Assembly: GCF_000284035.1 (NCBI RefSeq)
Contig: NC_016887.1
Location: 4,526,001-4,590,000 of the forward strand
Length of the DNA: 64,000 bases
Reading direction: 5' to 3'
Source of the DNA: Nocardia cyriacigeorgica GUH-2
Lineage (GTDB): Bacteria > Actinomycetota > Actinomycetes > Mycobacteriales > Mycobacteriaceae
A program made the position numbers and the translations under genes. This document shows positions 16,576 to 25,302 of this stretch, in pieces. Numbering within the stretch: the first letter of the stretch is position 1; every line of letters begins with the position of its first letter. Under the pieces are notes generated by a model. The model had not been told where the DNA came from. It did not search any database and worked only from the letters and a program-made list of their open reading frames with translations.

Positions 16576-19482
16576 TCATCCGCCCGGCCGTGGCAGCCCT
16601 TCGACCTGCTGCTGGATGCGGTCGAGGGCATCGCGGATGGCATCGATCTGGGCGTTGAGTTCGGCGATGGTTGCCTCGTCCACCCCTTGGATCTGCGGCG
16701 GCACCGGCCCGGATGGTGGCGCGGGCCGGGGCCGGCCCGGTGGCGGCGGTGCCCCGGGTCCGCCGCCCGGTGCGGTGGCGAGGTTGCCGGTTTCCGGACC
16801 GAAGACCTGGTCGAGCGCCTCGGCGAGGGTCGGCGCATAGCCCACCCGGACGCCGCCGGTGCCGGGATCGCGGTAGCTCACCAGCATCCGCGCCAGCTGC
16901 GGGAAGGTGGAGCCGTTCGGCGCGGTCGAGATCCGCTCGGTGAACAACGGTTCGACGTAGAGCACGCCGCCCTCGGCGATCGGCAGCGTCAGCAGGTTGC
17001 CGTATTGGATCCGGTTGGATCGCTCGAGCAGCGTGCGCTCGGAGGCGACGCGGGTGTCGGAGATCATCGAGTTCTGGATCTGCTGCGGGCCTTGGGTGAG
17101 GGTGTCGGTGGGCAGTTGCAGCACAGTGAATCTGCCGTAGTTGTCCGGATCGCATTCGACGGAGATGTAGGCCGAGAGGAACTCGCGATTGAACCCGACC
17201 ATCGCGCTCGCCAGCCGGAACGACGGGTCGGCGGTTTCCGGGTCCCCCATCAGTACATAGAACGGCGGCTGGTGCGGGTTGGTCTCGACGGTCGGATCGC
17301 TGGGCACCGACCAGAAGGCGTTGGTGGTGAAGAACTCTCGCGGCTCGTCGACGTGGTACTTGGCCAGCATTTCGCGCTGGATGGCGAACAGATCCTCCGG
17401 GTAGCGGAAGTGCGCGCGCAGGTCGTCGCTGATCGACTCCGGCGGTTCGACGGTGCCGGGGAAGACGTTCATCCACGCCGTCAGCACCGGGTCGTCGCGG
17501 TCGACCTGGTAGAGGGTGACCGTGCCGTCGTAGGCGTCGACGGTGGCCTTGATCGAGTTGCGCACGTAGGAGATCTCCTCGAACGGCCCACCCTCGGCCT
17601 CGTTGCCGGGCGCCAAGGCCTCGAGCGAACTGCGCTTGGCGTAGGGGTAGTCGTCGACGGTGGTGTAGGCGTCGACGATCCACACGATCCGGCCGTCCAC
17701 CACCGCCGGGTAGGGGTCGTTGTCGGTGGTCAGCCAGGGCGCGACCAGCTCGACCCGATGACGCGGATCGCGGTTGAAGATGATCTTGGAATCGGCGTCG
17801 ATGGCGTCGGAGAAGATGATGTTGCGTTCGGCGTAGTGCACTGCGAAGGCCAGCCGGTTGGCCCAGTTCCCGATCGGCACGCCACCGGCGCCGTCGTAGG
17901 TGTACTTGGTGGTGTCGGTGTCGTATTCGCGGGGCTCGGTGCCGCCGCCGACGATGGCGTAATCCGGATCGGCCGCGGCGATCACTTCGCCGAAGTAGAT
18001 GCGCGGCTGGTCGACCGGGATCACCTGCTGCCCCGATGCCGCGCTGGCAATATCGCTGACGGTGTAGATCGGGTAGCCGCTGTTGCTGCTTTCCGCGTCG
18101 CCTGCCGCGTCGCGCACCGCGGCATTGACGCGGTTGGCCGGTGCGGCGACGAATCCGTTGCCGTGGGTGTAGACGGTGTGCCGGTTGACCCAGTGCCGCT
18201 GGTTGGCGCTCAGCGCGCTCGGCGTCAGCTCCCTGGCCGCGACCACGTAATCGCGCAACTGCCCGTCGATGCGGTACCGGTCGAGGTCGAGTTTGTCGGG
18301 GAAGCTGTAGAAATTCTTCAACTGCTGCTGCTGGGTGAAGGTGCGCGAGAGCACGTTGGGATCCAGCAGCCGCACATTGGCGATGGTGGTGGCGTCGGCG
18401 GGCACCTGCGGCGGCGGCTTGGTGCCGATGCCCGGATACGGTTTGTACTCCACTCGGTCGGCGCCAATTCCGTACGCCGACCGGGTGGCGGCGATATTGC
18501 GTTCGATGTAGACGCGTTCCTTGTCGGCGGCATTGGGGCGCACCGACAGCTGCTCGACCGCCAGCGGCCACAGCCCGCCCACCAGGATCGACGACAGCAG
18601 CAGCAACGCGGCGGCCATGGCCGGGATGCGCAGATCTCGCACCACCACCGCGGAGAAGACCGCGACCGCGCAGATGATGGCGATGGCGAACATGATCAAC
18701 CTGGCCGGCAACACCGCGTTGATATCGGTGTAGCCGGCACCGGCGAAGGTGGGTTCGCGACTGTGGCTCGACAGCAGCGCGTAACGGTCCAGCCAGTAGG
18801 CGGCCGCCTTCAACAGGATGAACACACCGGCCAGCACCACCAGCTGCACCCGGGCCGCCGTCGTCAGCCCCGGGAACTTACCGGTCAACCGGATCCCGCC
18901 GAGCAGGTAGTGCGCGGCGAGAGCGGCCAGCAAGGCGAGCACGACGGTGGCGAACAGCCAGCTCACCACCAGCCGGTAAAACGGCAGATCGAAGACGAAG
19001 AAGCCGATGTCGTGACCGAATTCGGGGTCATCGATGCCGAAGGCGCCGCCGTGCAGGAACAGCTGCACCGTCGTCCAGCGCGACTGCCCGATCAACCCGC
19101 AGATCACTCCGAACGCACCGGCGATGCCGAGCCCGAACCACAGCGGTTTGCGCAGCAGGACGCTGCGATAGGGCAGCAGATAATCCTCGCGCTCGGTGTC
19201 GGAGATCAGCAGCGGACGGTGCCGGTAGGCCAGCCACATCGACACGAACAGCGCCCCGCCGACGAACAGTCCGATCGAGGCGAACATCGCCACCCGGGTG
19301 AGCAGCACGGTACGCCAGACGTCGCGGTAGCCGACCTCGCCGAACCACAACCAGCCGATATAGACCCCGATCAGCCGGGGAACCACCAGCAGCAACACGA
19401 CGAGCATCGCCACGGTGATCACCAGCAGCCGTACGCTGCCCGGCAACCGCCGCCAGCTGGGAATATCGCGTGTGCTCATCAC
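16576..19482 (-). CDS. UPF0182 family membrane protein
   Basis: 968 residues, the usual length of this family. About seven membrane helices occupy the first 320 residues (RLLVITVAMLVVLLLVVPRLIGVYIGWLWFGEVGY begins the protein), followed by a large extracytoplasmic domain with the conserved NERVYIERNIAATR-like segment (KERVYIERNIAATRSAYGI) and a Pro/Gly-rich tail. Strongly conserved in Corynebacteriales (Rv3193c-like) but of unknown function. Start may be the second ATG at 19479. Single gene on its strand. Confidence 0.9.
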   Translation of the reverse strand: MMSTRDIPSWRRLPGSVRLLVITVAMLVVLLLVVPRLIGVYIGWLWFGEVGYRDVWRTVLLTRVAMFASIGLFVGGALFVSMWLAYRHRPLLISDTEREDYLLPYRSVLLRKPLWFGLGIAGAFGVICGLIGQSRWTTVQLFLHGGAFGIDDPEFGHDIGFFVFDLPFYRLVVSWLFATVVLALLAALAAHYLLGGIRLTGKFPGLTTAARVQLVVLAGVFILLKAAAYWLDRYALLSSHSREPTFAGAGYTDINAVLPARLIMFAIAIICAVAVFSAVVVRDLRIPAMAAALLLLSSILVGGLWPLAVEQLSVRPNAADKERVYIERNIAATRSAYGIGADRVEYKPYPGIGTKPPPQVPADATTIANVRLLDPNVLSRTFTQQQQLKNFYSFPDKLDLDRYRIDGQLRDYVVAARELTPSALSANQRHWVNRHTVYTHGNGFVAAPANRVNAAVRDAAGDAESSNSGYPIYTVSDIASAASGQQVIPVDQPRIYFGEVIAAADPDYAIVGGGTEPREYDTDTTKYTYDGAGGVPIGNWANRLAFAVHYAERNIIFSDAIDADSKIIFNRDPRHRVELVAPWLTTDNDPYPAVVDGRIVWIVDAYTTVDDYPYAKRSSLEALAPGNEAEGGPFEEISYVRNSIKATVDAYDGTVTLYQVDRDDPVLTAWMNVFPGTVEPPESISDDLRAHFRYPEDLFAIQREMLAKYHVDEPREFFTTNAFWSVPSDPTVETNPHQPPFYVLMGDPETADPSFRLASAMVGFNREFLSAYISVECDPDNYGRFTVLQLPTDTLTQGPQQIQNSMISDTRVASERTLLERSNRIQYGNLLTLPIAEGGVLYVEPLFTERISTAPNGSTFPQLARMLVSYRDPGTGGVRVGYAPTLAEALDQVFGPETGNLATAPGGGPGAPPPPGRPRPAPPSGPVPPQIQGVDEATIAELNAQIDAIRDALDRIQQQVEGLPRPGG

Positions 19483-19575
19483 CGGCTCTCCCGTGGCTGC
19501 GCCGGCCAGAGGGGTGGGCGACCGGCACGGGCCGTGCTCCGATACTACCGGCGCGACTCGGGCAGCGGGCCCGGC

Positions 19576-20229
19576 TCAACCGGCCCGGGCGGGCACCTCG
19601 GAGAGCTGTTCGAGCAGATCAGCGGTGCTGAGCACGGCGCCGCAGCGGCGCGCGGTGTAGTTCAACGCCATCAGATGTTCCTCACGGCTGAAATCGGCGG
19701 TGGCGTCCAGCGCGAGGAACGGGCGCACATCGCTCATGAACGCCTCCGCGGCGCTGAGCATGCAGCCCATATGGGTGTAGACGCCGGTGATCATCAGCTG
19801 GTCGCGGTTGTAGTAGCCGAGCAGCTCCCGCAGGTCTGTGCGCTGAAAGGCCGAATATCGCCATTTGGTGACCTGGATATCGCCGGCGTGCGGGCGTAGT
19901 TCGGCGACCACCTCGGTGTCGGGTCCGTGTGACATGCCGGTGCCCCAGAAGTCGGCGAGGATGCCGCGGCGCGAGGGATGCTGGTTGCCGGGCTGCATGG
20001 TGTAGATGACCGGGATGCCGAGCTCGTGGCAGCGGTCGCGCAGCCGGGCGATATTGACCAGCAGAGTGCGCGCCGGGTCCTGCGCGACGTCGTAGGCGGA
20101 CACGAAGTACTGCTGCATGTCGTGGATCAGCAGCGCGCTGCGCTCCGGTGTGACGGTCCAGGCCACCTCGTTCGGTGCGACCTCGGCCGCGGTGGGCAGG
20201 TCGTAGGGCGCGATCGGCGGTATGGGCAT
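19576..20229 (-). CDS. entB: Isochorismatase (EntB/DhbB-like, no carrier domain)
   Basis: 217 residues. Isochorismatase signature: LIHDMQQYFVSAY (catalytic Asp), VTKWRYSAFQRT (Lys) and ITGVYTHMGCMLSA. It hydrolyses the vinyl ether of isochorismate to 2,3-dihydro-2,3-dihydroxybenzoate. EntB of E. coli has a further aryl carrier domain of about 75 residues; here the protein ends after the hydrolase, so a separate aryl carrier must exist if the product is loaded on an NRPS. It follows the dehydrogenase gene with a 57-bp gap and both are downstream of an iron box. Isochorismate synthase and DHB-AMP ligase genes are not in the window. Confidence 0.9.
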   Translation of the reverse strand: MPIPPIAPYDLPTAAEVAPNEVAWTVTPERSALLIHDMQQYFVSAYDVAQDPARTLLVNIARLRDRCHELGIPVIYTMQPGNQHPSRRGILADFWGTGMSHGPDTEVVAELRPHAGDIQVTKWRYSAFQRTDLRELLGYYNRDQLMITGVYTHMGCMLSAAEAFMSDVRPFLALDATADFSREEHLMALNYTARRCGAVLSTADLLEQLSEVPARAG

Positions 20230-20286
20230 GACATCTCTCCGGTTCGTCGTATCGGTGCTGACGGCAGGGCGCGGGGCCCGGTGATT

Positions 20287-21090
20287 TCACATGTCGAGCG
20301 TGGCGCCGCCGTCCACCCGCAGGTCGTGCATGGTGATGTGGCGGGCGTCCGCGGAGGCGAGGAAGCGCACTGCCGCGGCGATGTCGTCGGCAGAGGCGAT
20401 GCGGCGCAAGGGAATACCGAGGCGGTAGACGTGTGCGTCGCCGTCGAGCAATGCGGCGCGGGCGGCGTCGTCGAGCGGGTGATCAGCGTCGGTGTAGAGC
20501 CCGCGCAGCATCGCGGTGTCGGTGGAGCCCGGCGAGACCAGATTCACCCGCACCCCATGCGGAGCGACTTGCAAAGCCAGCGCACGGGTGAAGGCGGTCG
20601 CGGCGGCCTTCGACGCACAGTAGGCGGCCATGCCGACACGCGGTGTGGCGGCCGCATTGGACGACACCACCACGATCGATCCGCCACCGGCCGCGACCAT
20701 GTCACGCGCGGCGCGCTGGGTGACCCGCATGGTCGCGGTGGCGTTGACGGCGAGGCTGGTGTCCCAGTCCTGCTCGGTGATCTCCAAGGCACTACCCGCC
20801 CGCATGACGCCCGCGGCGTGCGCAACCACATCAGGGCAGCCGTGCTCGGCGACGAGTGCGTCGAAAGCGGCGTCGACCGCCTTCGCGTCGGTCAGATCGA
20901 CCGCCGTGGCGGCAACCGAACATGCTGCGGTAGCGGCGATTTCGTCAGCGACGTGATGGACGCGCGGGTCCCGATCCCAGAGGGCGAGGACGTCGGACTC
21001 GAGTGCGAATCGCCGCGCCACCGCCGCGCCGATTCCGGCGGCGGCCCCGGTGACGACGACCACGCGCTGTCCCGAAACGTTCATGAACAT
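20287..21090 (-). CDS. entA: 2,3-dihydro-2,3-dihydroxybenzoate dehydrogenase (EntA-like SDR)
   Basis: 267 residues (or 265 from the second ATG at 21084). Short-chain dehydrogenase with VVTGAAAGIGAAVARRF (NAD binding), catalytic Tyr/Lys in MAAYCASKAAATAFTRAL and a preceding SSNAA serine. Pairing with an isochorismatase behind an IdeR box identifies it as the EntA/DhbA enzyme, oxidising dihydro-DHB to 2,3-dihydroxybenzoate. The iron box begins right at the start codon, leaving no room for an ordinary Shine-Dalgarno, so the mRNA may be leaderless or use the AGG within the box. Confidence 0.85.
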   Translation of the reverse strand: MFMNVSGQRVVVVTGAAAGIGAAVARRFALESDVLALWDRDPRVHHVADEIAATAACSVAATAVDLTDAKAVDAAFDALVAEHGCPDVVAHAAGVMRAGSALEITEQDWDTSLAVNATATMRVTQRAARDMVAAGGGSIVVVSSNAAATPRVGMAAYCASKAAATAFTRALALQVAPHGVRVNLVSPGSTDTAMLRGLYTDADHPLDDAARAALLDGDAHVYRLGIPLRRIASADDIAAAVRFLASADARHITMHDLRVDGGATLDM

Positions 21091-21108
21091 GAGGTTAGCC
21101 TAACCTGA
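21090..21108. promoter_or_regulatory. Perfect IdeR/DtxR iron box between entA and the accD remnant
   Basis: The core AGGTTAGCCTAACCT (21092-21106) matches all 15 bases of the IdeR consensus core. It abuts the entA start on one side, and on the other the first codons with homology to acyl-CoA carboxylase begin within about 5 bp. It should repress entBA in high iron, and could also govern the rightward 11-kb operon. Confidence 0.88.
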
Positions 21109-21110
21109 TA

Positions 21111-21959
21111 AGTTGCTTCGACGAGGTCCGCGAACTGCTGTCGTATCTGCCGTCGAACAACCAGGAACTGCCCCCGCGCGAGTGGACCGAGGACCCGGCC
21201 GACCGGCGCTGCACCGAACTGTGCGACATCGTGCCGGTGGACCCCCGGACGCCCTACGACATGCGGCGCGTGGTCGCCGAGATCGTCGACGACGGGCAGT
21301 ACCTGGAAGTGCACGAATCGTGGGCGCGCAACATCATCTGCGCGCTGGCCCGGCTGGACGGCAACGTGGTCGGCATCGTCGGCAACCAGCCCGCCGTGCT
21401 GGCCGGTGTCCTCGATATCGACGCCTCGGAGAAGGCGGCCCGCTTCGTGCGGATGTGCGATTCGTTCAACATTCCGCTGGTCACGCTGGTGGACGTGCCC
21501 GGCTTCCTGCCCGGTGTGGAGCAGGAACACGACGCGATCATCCGGCGCGGCGCGAAGCTGCTCTACGCCTACTGCGAAGCGACCGTGCCGCGAATCCAGG
21601 TGATCGTCCGCAAGGCGTTCGGCGGCGCGTACATCGTGATGGACTCCAAGTCGATCGGTGCGGACCTGTCGTTCGCCTGGCCGTCGAATCAGACCGCGGT
21701 GATGGGGGCCGAGGCCGCGGCCAACATCATCTTCCGCAAGCAGATCGCCGCCGCCGATGATCCGCTGCGGCGGCGCCAGGAGCTGGTGCGCGACTACGAG
21801 CGCGACCTGATGAATCCGTTCGTCGCCGCGCAACGCGGTCACGTCGACGACGTCATCGACCCGGCCGACACCCGCTCGGTCCTGATCCGCTCGCTGGCGC
21901 TGCTGGCCGCCAAACGCGCGGCCGGCCCGGTCCGCAAGCACGGAAACATCCCGCTGTGA
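21111..21959 (+). pseudogene. accD: 5'-truncated acyl-CoA carboxylase beta subunit (C-terminal half only)
   Basis: Open and clearly homologous in frame from about 21111 (CFDEVRELLSYLPSNN) to the stop, giving about 280 residues of a subunit that is normally about 520. The missing part is the whole N-terminal carboxyltransferase domain; the retained half has PGFLPGVEQE and IRKAFGGAYIVMDSK for acyl-CoA binding. The only usable start seen is GTG at 21231, well inside the domain. The stop overlaps accE as GTGA, so downstream coupling is intact. The truncation point coincides with the iron box, which suggests a deletion or rearrangement that put entA's promoter here (or a join artefact). Intact full-length beta subunit: 40369-41913. 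Confidence 0.75.
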
Positions 21960-22177
21960 CCGCGATCCGCGTCCTTCACGGCCGGCCGACCGACGCCGAC
22001 CTCGCGGTGCTGGTCCTGGTGCTCGCGACAGCGGGCGGCAACCGACCGCCCGCCGTATCGGCCACCGCTCCCGGTCCGAACAGCGCGTGGCGCACCAGCC
22101 GCACGACGCGCTACCGCCGTGCGCCGGCGGCATGGGGACCCGCACCACGTCAGCACCGGCAACCCCAGCCGGCCTAA
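21956..22177 (+). CDS. accE: Acyl-CoA carboxylase epsilon subunit (AccE-like)
   Basis: 73 residues from GTG at 21956, overlapping the accD stop by 4 bp. IRVLHGRPTDADLAVLVLVLA matches the conserved opening of actinobacterial epsilon subunits, and the tail SAWRTSRTTRYRRAPAAWGP resembles their Trp/Arg-rich end. In Streptomyces and Mycobacterium such small proteins stabilise the beta subunit and stimulate carboxylation. Its presence shows that the truncated upstream gene was part of a carboxylase supplying malonyl-CoA (or an analogue) to the pathway downstream. Confidence 0.7.
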   Translation: MTAIRVLHGRPTDADLAVLVLVLATAGGNRPPAVSATAPGPNSAWRTSRTTRYRRAPAAWGPAPRQHRQPQPA

Positions 22178-22196
22178 GAGGAGGAGGACCCGAACC

Positions 22197-23204
22197 ATGG
22201 CAGCGATCACCGCGCCACTCGACGGACCCGAACAGACCCGCACCACCACGGCACCGACTGTGGCGATGTTCCCCGGACAGGGCTCGCAGCGCGCGGGCAT
22301 GGCCGCGCACCTGCTCGAATCCCATGCCGACACAACGACTCCCGTGTTCGCCGCGGCCGACGAGGCCGCTGGATTCGGCCTGACCGAGCTGTGTGTGTCG
22401 GGCACGAAAGAGCAGCTGACCCCGACCGAGATCACCCAGCTCGCCGTCGTCGCGACCAGCCTCGCCACCTGGGAAGTGTTGCGGGCACACAACTTCCGTC
22501 CCGTCGCGGTCGCCGGGCACAGCCTCGGTGAGTTCTCCGCCCTGGTCGCCGCCGGTGTCCTCGACCTGGCGAGCGCCTTCGCACTGGTCCGCAGGCGCGG
22601 CGAGCTCATGGCGCGGGTGGCCGCGAACACCGAGGGCGGGATGCTGGCCGTGGTCGGCTTGCCTTCGGCCACCGTCGAACGCCTCTGCGCCGAACGCGAC
22701 GGCACCGGGGTGGCCGAGGTGGCCAACTACAACGATCCGAACCAGACCGTCGTCTCCGGCCACACCGCCGCGCTCGAACAGGTCGCCGCCGCGGCCACCG
22801 AGGCCGGCGCGCAGAAGGTGGTGTTCCTCGAGGTCGGCGCTGCGTTCCACTGCTCACTCATGGCCGATATCGAAGCAGAGTTCGCCGAAGAGCTTGCCGC
22901 ACACAACTTCTTGTCACCGCGACTACCGGTGATCAGTTCGGTCACCGGCGAATCGCTGACCGACGGCGCCGCCGCCCGGATCGTGCTGCGCCGGCAGCTG
23001 TCGCGCCCGGTGCGCTGGACCGAGGTGCTGCGCACCGCCGAGCACGCGGGCCCGGTGCGGTTCGCCGAGATCGGGCCCGGCCGGGTGCTCACCGGATTCG
23101 TCAAGAACACCTTCGCAGACCGTCCGGTGTTCAGCACCGGCGACGCTCGCCGCATCGACGCGGCGATCAAGCAGATCACCACCCAGGAGAGGAACCAGCC
23201 ATGA
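22197..23204 (+). CDS. fabD: Malonyl-CoA:ACP acyltransferase (FabD-like)
   Basis: 335 residues from ATG at 22197, preceded by a purine-rich GAGGAGGAGG. Acyltransferase fold with MFPGQGSQRAGM (oxyanion Gln), nucleophile Ser in AGHSLGEFSALVAAG, and catalytic His in AAFHCSLM. It loads malonyl units from CoA onto the carrier protein encoded next. Ends in a 4-bp overlap with the ACP gene. Placed in a self-contained cluster, it is probably dedicated to that ACP rather than to primary fatty acid synthesis. Confidence 0.9.
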   Translation: MAAITAPLDGPEQTRTTTAPTVAMFPGQGSQRAGMAAHLLESHADTTTPVFAAADEAAGFGLTELCVSGTKEQLTPTEITQLAVVATSLATWEVLRAHNFRPVAVAGHSLGEFSALVAAGVLDLASAFALVRRRGELMARVAANTEGGMLAVVGLPSATVERLCAERDGTGVAEVANYNDPNQTVVSGHTAALEQVAAAATEAGAQKVVFLEVGAAFHCSLMADIEAEFAEELAAHNFLSPRLPVISSVTGESLTDGAAARIVLRRQLSRPVRWTEVLRTAEHAGPVRFAEIGPGRVLTGFVKNTFADRPVFSTGDARRIDAAIKQITTQERNQP

Positions 23205-23614
23205 CCGAGACCACCGCGCAGACCCTCGAGGCCGTCCGCGAAGCCGTCGCCGAAGCCGTCGGCATCGAGGTCGAAGAGGCCGAGCCGGACGCCACCGTGC
23301 TCGGTGAACTGGGTGCGGAGTCGATCGATCTACTCGACATCCTGTTCCGGATCGAGCGCAAGGTCGGGGTGAAGATCCAGGCCGCCGAGATCGCGGAACT
23401 GCTGCAAGGCGAGCTGTCCGATGAGGAGTTCGAGGACGCCGACGGCCGCATCACCCCGGCCGGACGGGAGCAGCTGGCACGCGCGCTACCCCAGCTCGAC
23501 CCGTCCACCCTGCCCGAGACCCTCACCGCCGACCAGGTCATGACGCTGTTCACGGTGCGCAACCTGGCCGAGATGGCCACCGCCCGCGCGGCGCTGGCCG
23601 CGGACGCGAGCTGA
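23201..23614 (+). CDS. Acyl carrier protein with C-terminal extension
   Basis: 137 residues, against about 80 for a standard ACP. The carrier four-helix domain is at the front: LGAESIDLLDILFRIERKVGV with phosphopantetheine Ser41. About 55 extra residues follow, with ITPAGREQLARALPQLDPSTLPE and a predicted helix at VMTLFTVRNLAEMATARAAL; in many carrier proteins the helix IV motif lies in such a place, so the insertion seems to lie between helices III and IV. It should hold the growing chain for all enzymes in this operon. Overlaps fabD by 4 bp. Confidence 0.87.
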   Translation: MTETTAQTLEAVREAVAEAVGIEVEEAEPDATVLGELGAESIDLLDILFRIERKVGVKIQAAEIAELLQGELSDEEFEDADGRITPAGREQLARALPQLDPSTLPETLTADQVMTLFTVRNLAEMATARAALAADAS

Positions 23615-23615
23615 G

Positions 23616-24059
23616 ATGGGCCCCGTACCGCCGGCGCCGGGCGAGGCCACGATCTTCGTCGGCGTCGATATCGCCGGCGTGGATCAGGTCGCTGCTCGGA
23701 TGACCGAACAGCCGGGCCTGGCCGAACAGGTCTTCACCGAGCGTGAACTCGGCTATGCCGGCGGACGCGGGCGCGGAGCCGAACACTTGGCCGCCCGTTT
23801 CGCGGCCAAGGAAGCGGTGTTCAAGGCCCTCGGCGGCGCGCTGCCCTGGCGCGACGTCGAGGTGGTCAACGGTGCGAGCGGGCGGCCACGCCTGCGGCTG
23901 CACGGAGCGGCGCGTGCCGCCGCCGAACGGAAAGGCATACGGGATATGGAAATCTCGCTCTCCCATACCGACGGGGTGGCGATCGCCTTCGTCGTGCTGA
24001 CCACGGCATCGGCCACCGCGCGCGCTGCCATCGAGCTGGTACAGGAGGCGGCGCGGTGA
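23616..24059 (+). CDS. acpS: Holo-ACP synthase (AcpS-type phosphopantetheinyl transferase)
   Basis: 147 residues. AcpS motifs are present: FVGVDIAGVDQV (metal-binding Asp), RFAAKEAVFKALGG (catalytic Glu/Lys) and ISLSHTDGVAIAFV. It attaches 4'-phosphopantetheine from CoA to Ser41 of the ACP encoded just before it. A dedicated transferase in the operon suggests that the unusual ACP is not well served by the housekeeping AcpS. It overlaps the next gene by 4 bp. Confidence 0.9.
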   Translation: MGPVPPAPGEATIFVGVDIAGVDQVAARMTEQPGLAEQVFTERELGYAGGRGRGAEHLAARFAAKEAVFKALGGALPWRDVEVVNGASGRPRLRLHGAARAAAERKGIRDMEISLSHTDGVAIAFVVLTTASATARAAIELVQEAAR

Positions 24060-24826
24060 GGCTCGCCGACCGCGTCGCGCTGATCACCGGCGCCTCCCGG
24101 GGCATCGGACGGGCCACGGCGCTGCTACTGGCCGAACAAGGTGCTGCGGTAGCGGTCAACTACCGCTCCGGCGCGGAGGAGGCCGAGGCGGTCGTCGCCG
24201 AGGTCACCGCCGCGGGCGGCAAGGCGGTCGCCCTCGGCGCCGATGTGTCCGATCCCGAGGCCGCCGCCACGCTGATCGAACAGACCATCGGGGCGCTGGG
24301 CGGACTGCACATTCTGGTCAACAACGCCGGAATTGCCAGGGACGGACTGATCTTCGACATGAACCCCGGCGACTGGGTCGAGGTGATGCGCACCAACTTC
24401 GGCGGGGTGTTCAACTGCACGCGCGCCGCGATGGGGCACTTCATGGCCCAGCGCGACGGCGTCATCGTCAACGTCTCGTCGGTCATGGGGCAGCGCGGCT
24501 GGATCGGGCAGTCGAACTATTCGGCGTCCAAGGCGGCCATCAATGCCTTCACCCAGTGCAGCGCGATCGAGTTGGCGCGCTTCGGTGTCCGGGTCAACGC
24601 GGTGCTGCCCGGCTTCACGCCCACCGAGCTGATCGGCCCGGTCGTCGCGGGCGGAGCCGGGAAGAAGCTGGAGAAGCAGATCCCGCTGCGGTCGCTGGCC
24701 GAGGTCGGCCAGATCGCCGAGGTGATCGCCTTCCTGGCCGGTCCCGGATCGGCCTATATGACCGGTGAACTGGTGCGGGCCGACGGCGGTTTCGCCGCAC
24801 AGCTCGGCATCGGCCGGCTGGCATGA
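24056..24826 (+). CDS. fabG: 3-oxoacyl-ACP reductase (FabG-like SDR)
   Basis: 256 residues from GTG at 24056. Short-chain reductase with LITGASRGIGRATALL (NADPH binding), NNAGIARD, and a Ser-Tyr-Lys triad in VSSVMGQRGW...SNYSASKAAI. Reduces the beta-keto group after each condensation. It overlaps both neighbours by 4 bp. It is the only ketoreductase in the cluster, so it presumably acts at every cycle. Confidence 0.92.
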   Translation: MRLADRVALITGASRGIGRATALLLAEQGAAVAVNYRSGAEEAEAVVAEVTAAGGKAVALGADVSDPEAAATLIEQTIGALGGLHILVNNAGIARDGLIFDMNPGDWVEVMRTNFGGVFNCTRAAMGHFMAQRDGVIVNVSSVMGQRGWIGQSNYSASKAAINAFTQCSAIELARFGVRVNAVLPGFTPTELIGPVVAGGAGKKLEKQIPLRSLAEVGQIAEVIAFLAGPGSAYMTGELVRADGGFAAQLGIGRLA

Positions 24827-24846
24827 GGGCGAAAGGATCCGACGCT

Positions 24847-25302
24847 GTGCGATTTCATCTGGTGGATCGAATCGACGCCTGGGAGCCCGGCCGGTCGGCG
24901 ACCGCGCGCAAGCTCACGTCGAACCAGGAAACCTATTGGGTCCCTGATGGTTCCGGTCGGCCCGTCATGCCGTCGGCACTGGTCTTGGAGAGCGTGTGCC
25001 AGTCGGCGACCTGGCTGATCCTGCTGGGCAGTGAGCTGTCGCGCCGGGCGACGCTGCTGGCCGTCGAGGAAGTGCGGCAGCTGGGCGTGGTGCGGCCGGG
25101 CGCGGTGCTCGACATCGAGGTGTCGGTGGAGTCCATGGCCGAGACCGCCGCCGTCGTCAACGGTGCGGTGCACGTCGAGGGTACGCCGGTACTGACCGCG
25201 ACCCGGATCATGTGCGGCCTCATGCCCGCCGACGAGCTGGACGATCCCAGCGAAACCCACCGCCTCGCGCGGTTGCTGAGCCGAAAGGAACTGGTCCGAT
25301 GA
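24847..25302 (+). CDS. FabZ-like hotdog dehydratase subunit keeping Glu, lacking His
   Basis: 151 residues from GTG at 24847, which has AAAGGA at a good distance; ATG at 24823 overlapping the fabG stop is an alternative. The FabZ motif VDRI...PGR and GRPVMPSALVLESVCQ shows a hotdog dehydratase. Catalytic Glu48 is in place, but the partner His, which should lie 14 residues earlier, is replaced by Asp34 (YWVPDGSGRPVMP instead of FxGHFPGRPVMP). Alone it should be inactive. The companion at 26552-26959 has the His and lacks the Glu, so the two probably form an active heterodimer. Overlaps the KS gene by 4 bp. Confidence 0.8.
   Translation: MRFHLVDRIDAWEPGRSATARKLTSNQETYWVPDGSGRPVMPSALVLESVCQSATWLILLGSELSRRATLLAVEEVRQLGVVRPGAVLDIEVSVESMAETAAVVNGAVHVEGTPVLTATRIMCGLMPADELDDPSETHRLARLLSRKELVR

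Noticed and set aside
16687..19899. 1070-codon + strand frame opposite the UPF0182 gene
   Set aside because: Same antisense signature; the - strand protein is a well-conserved family.
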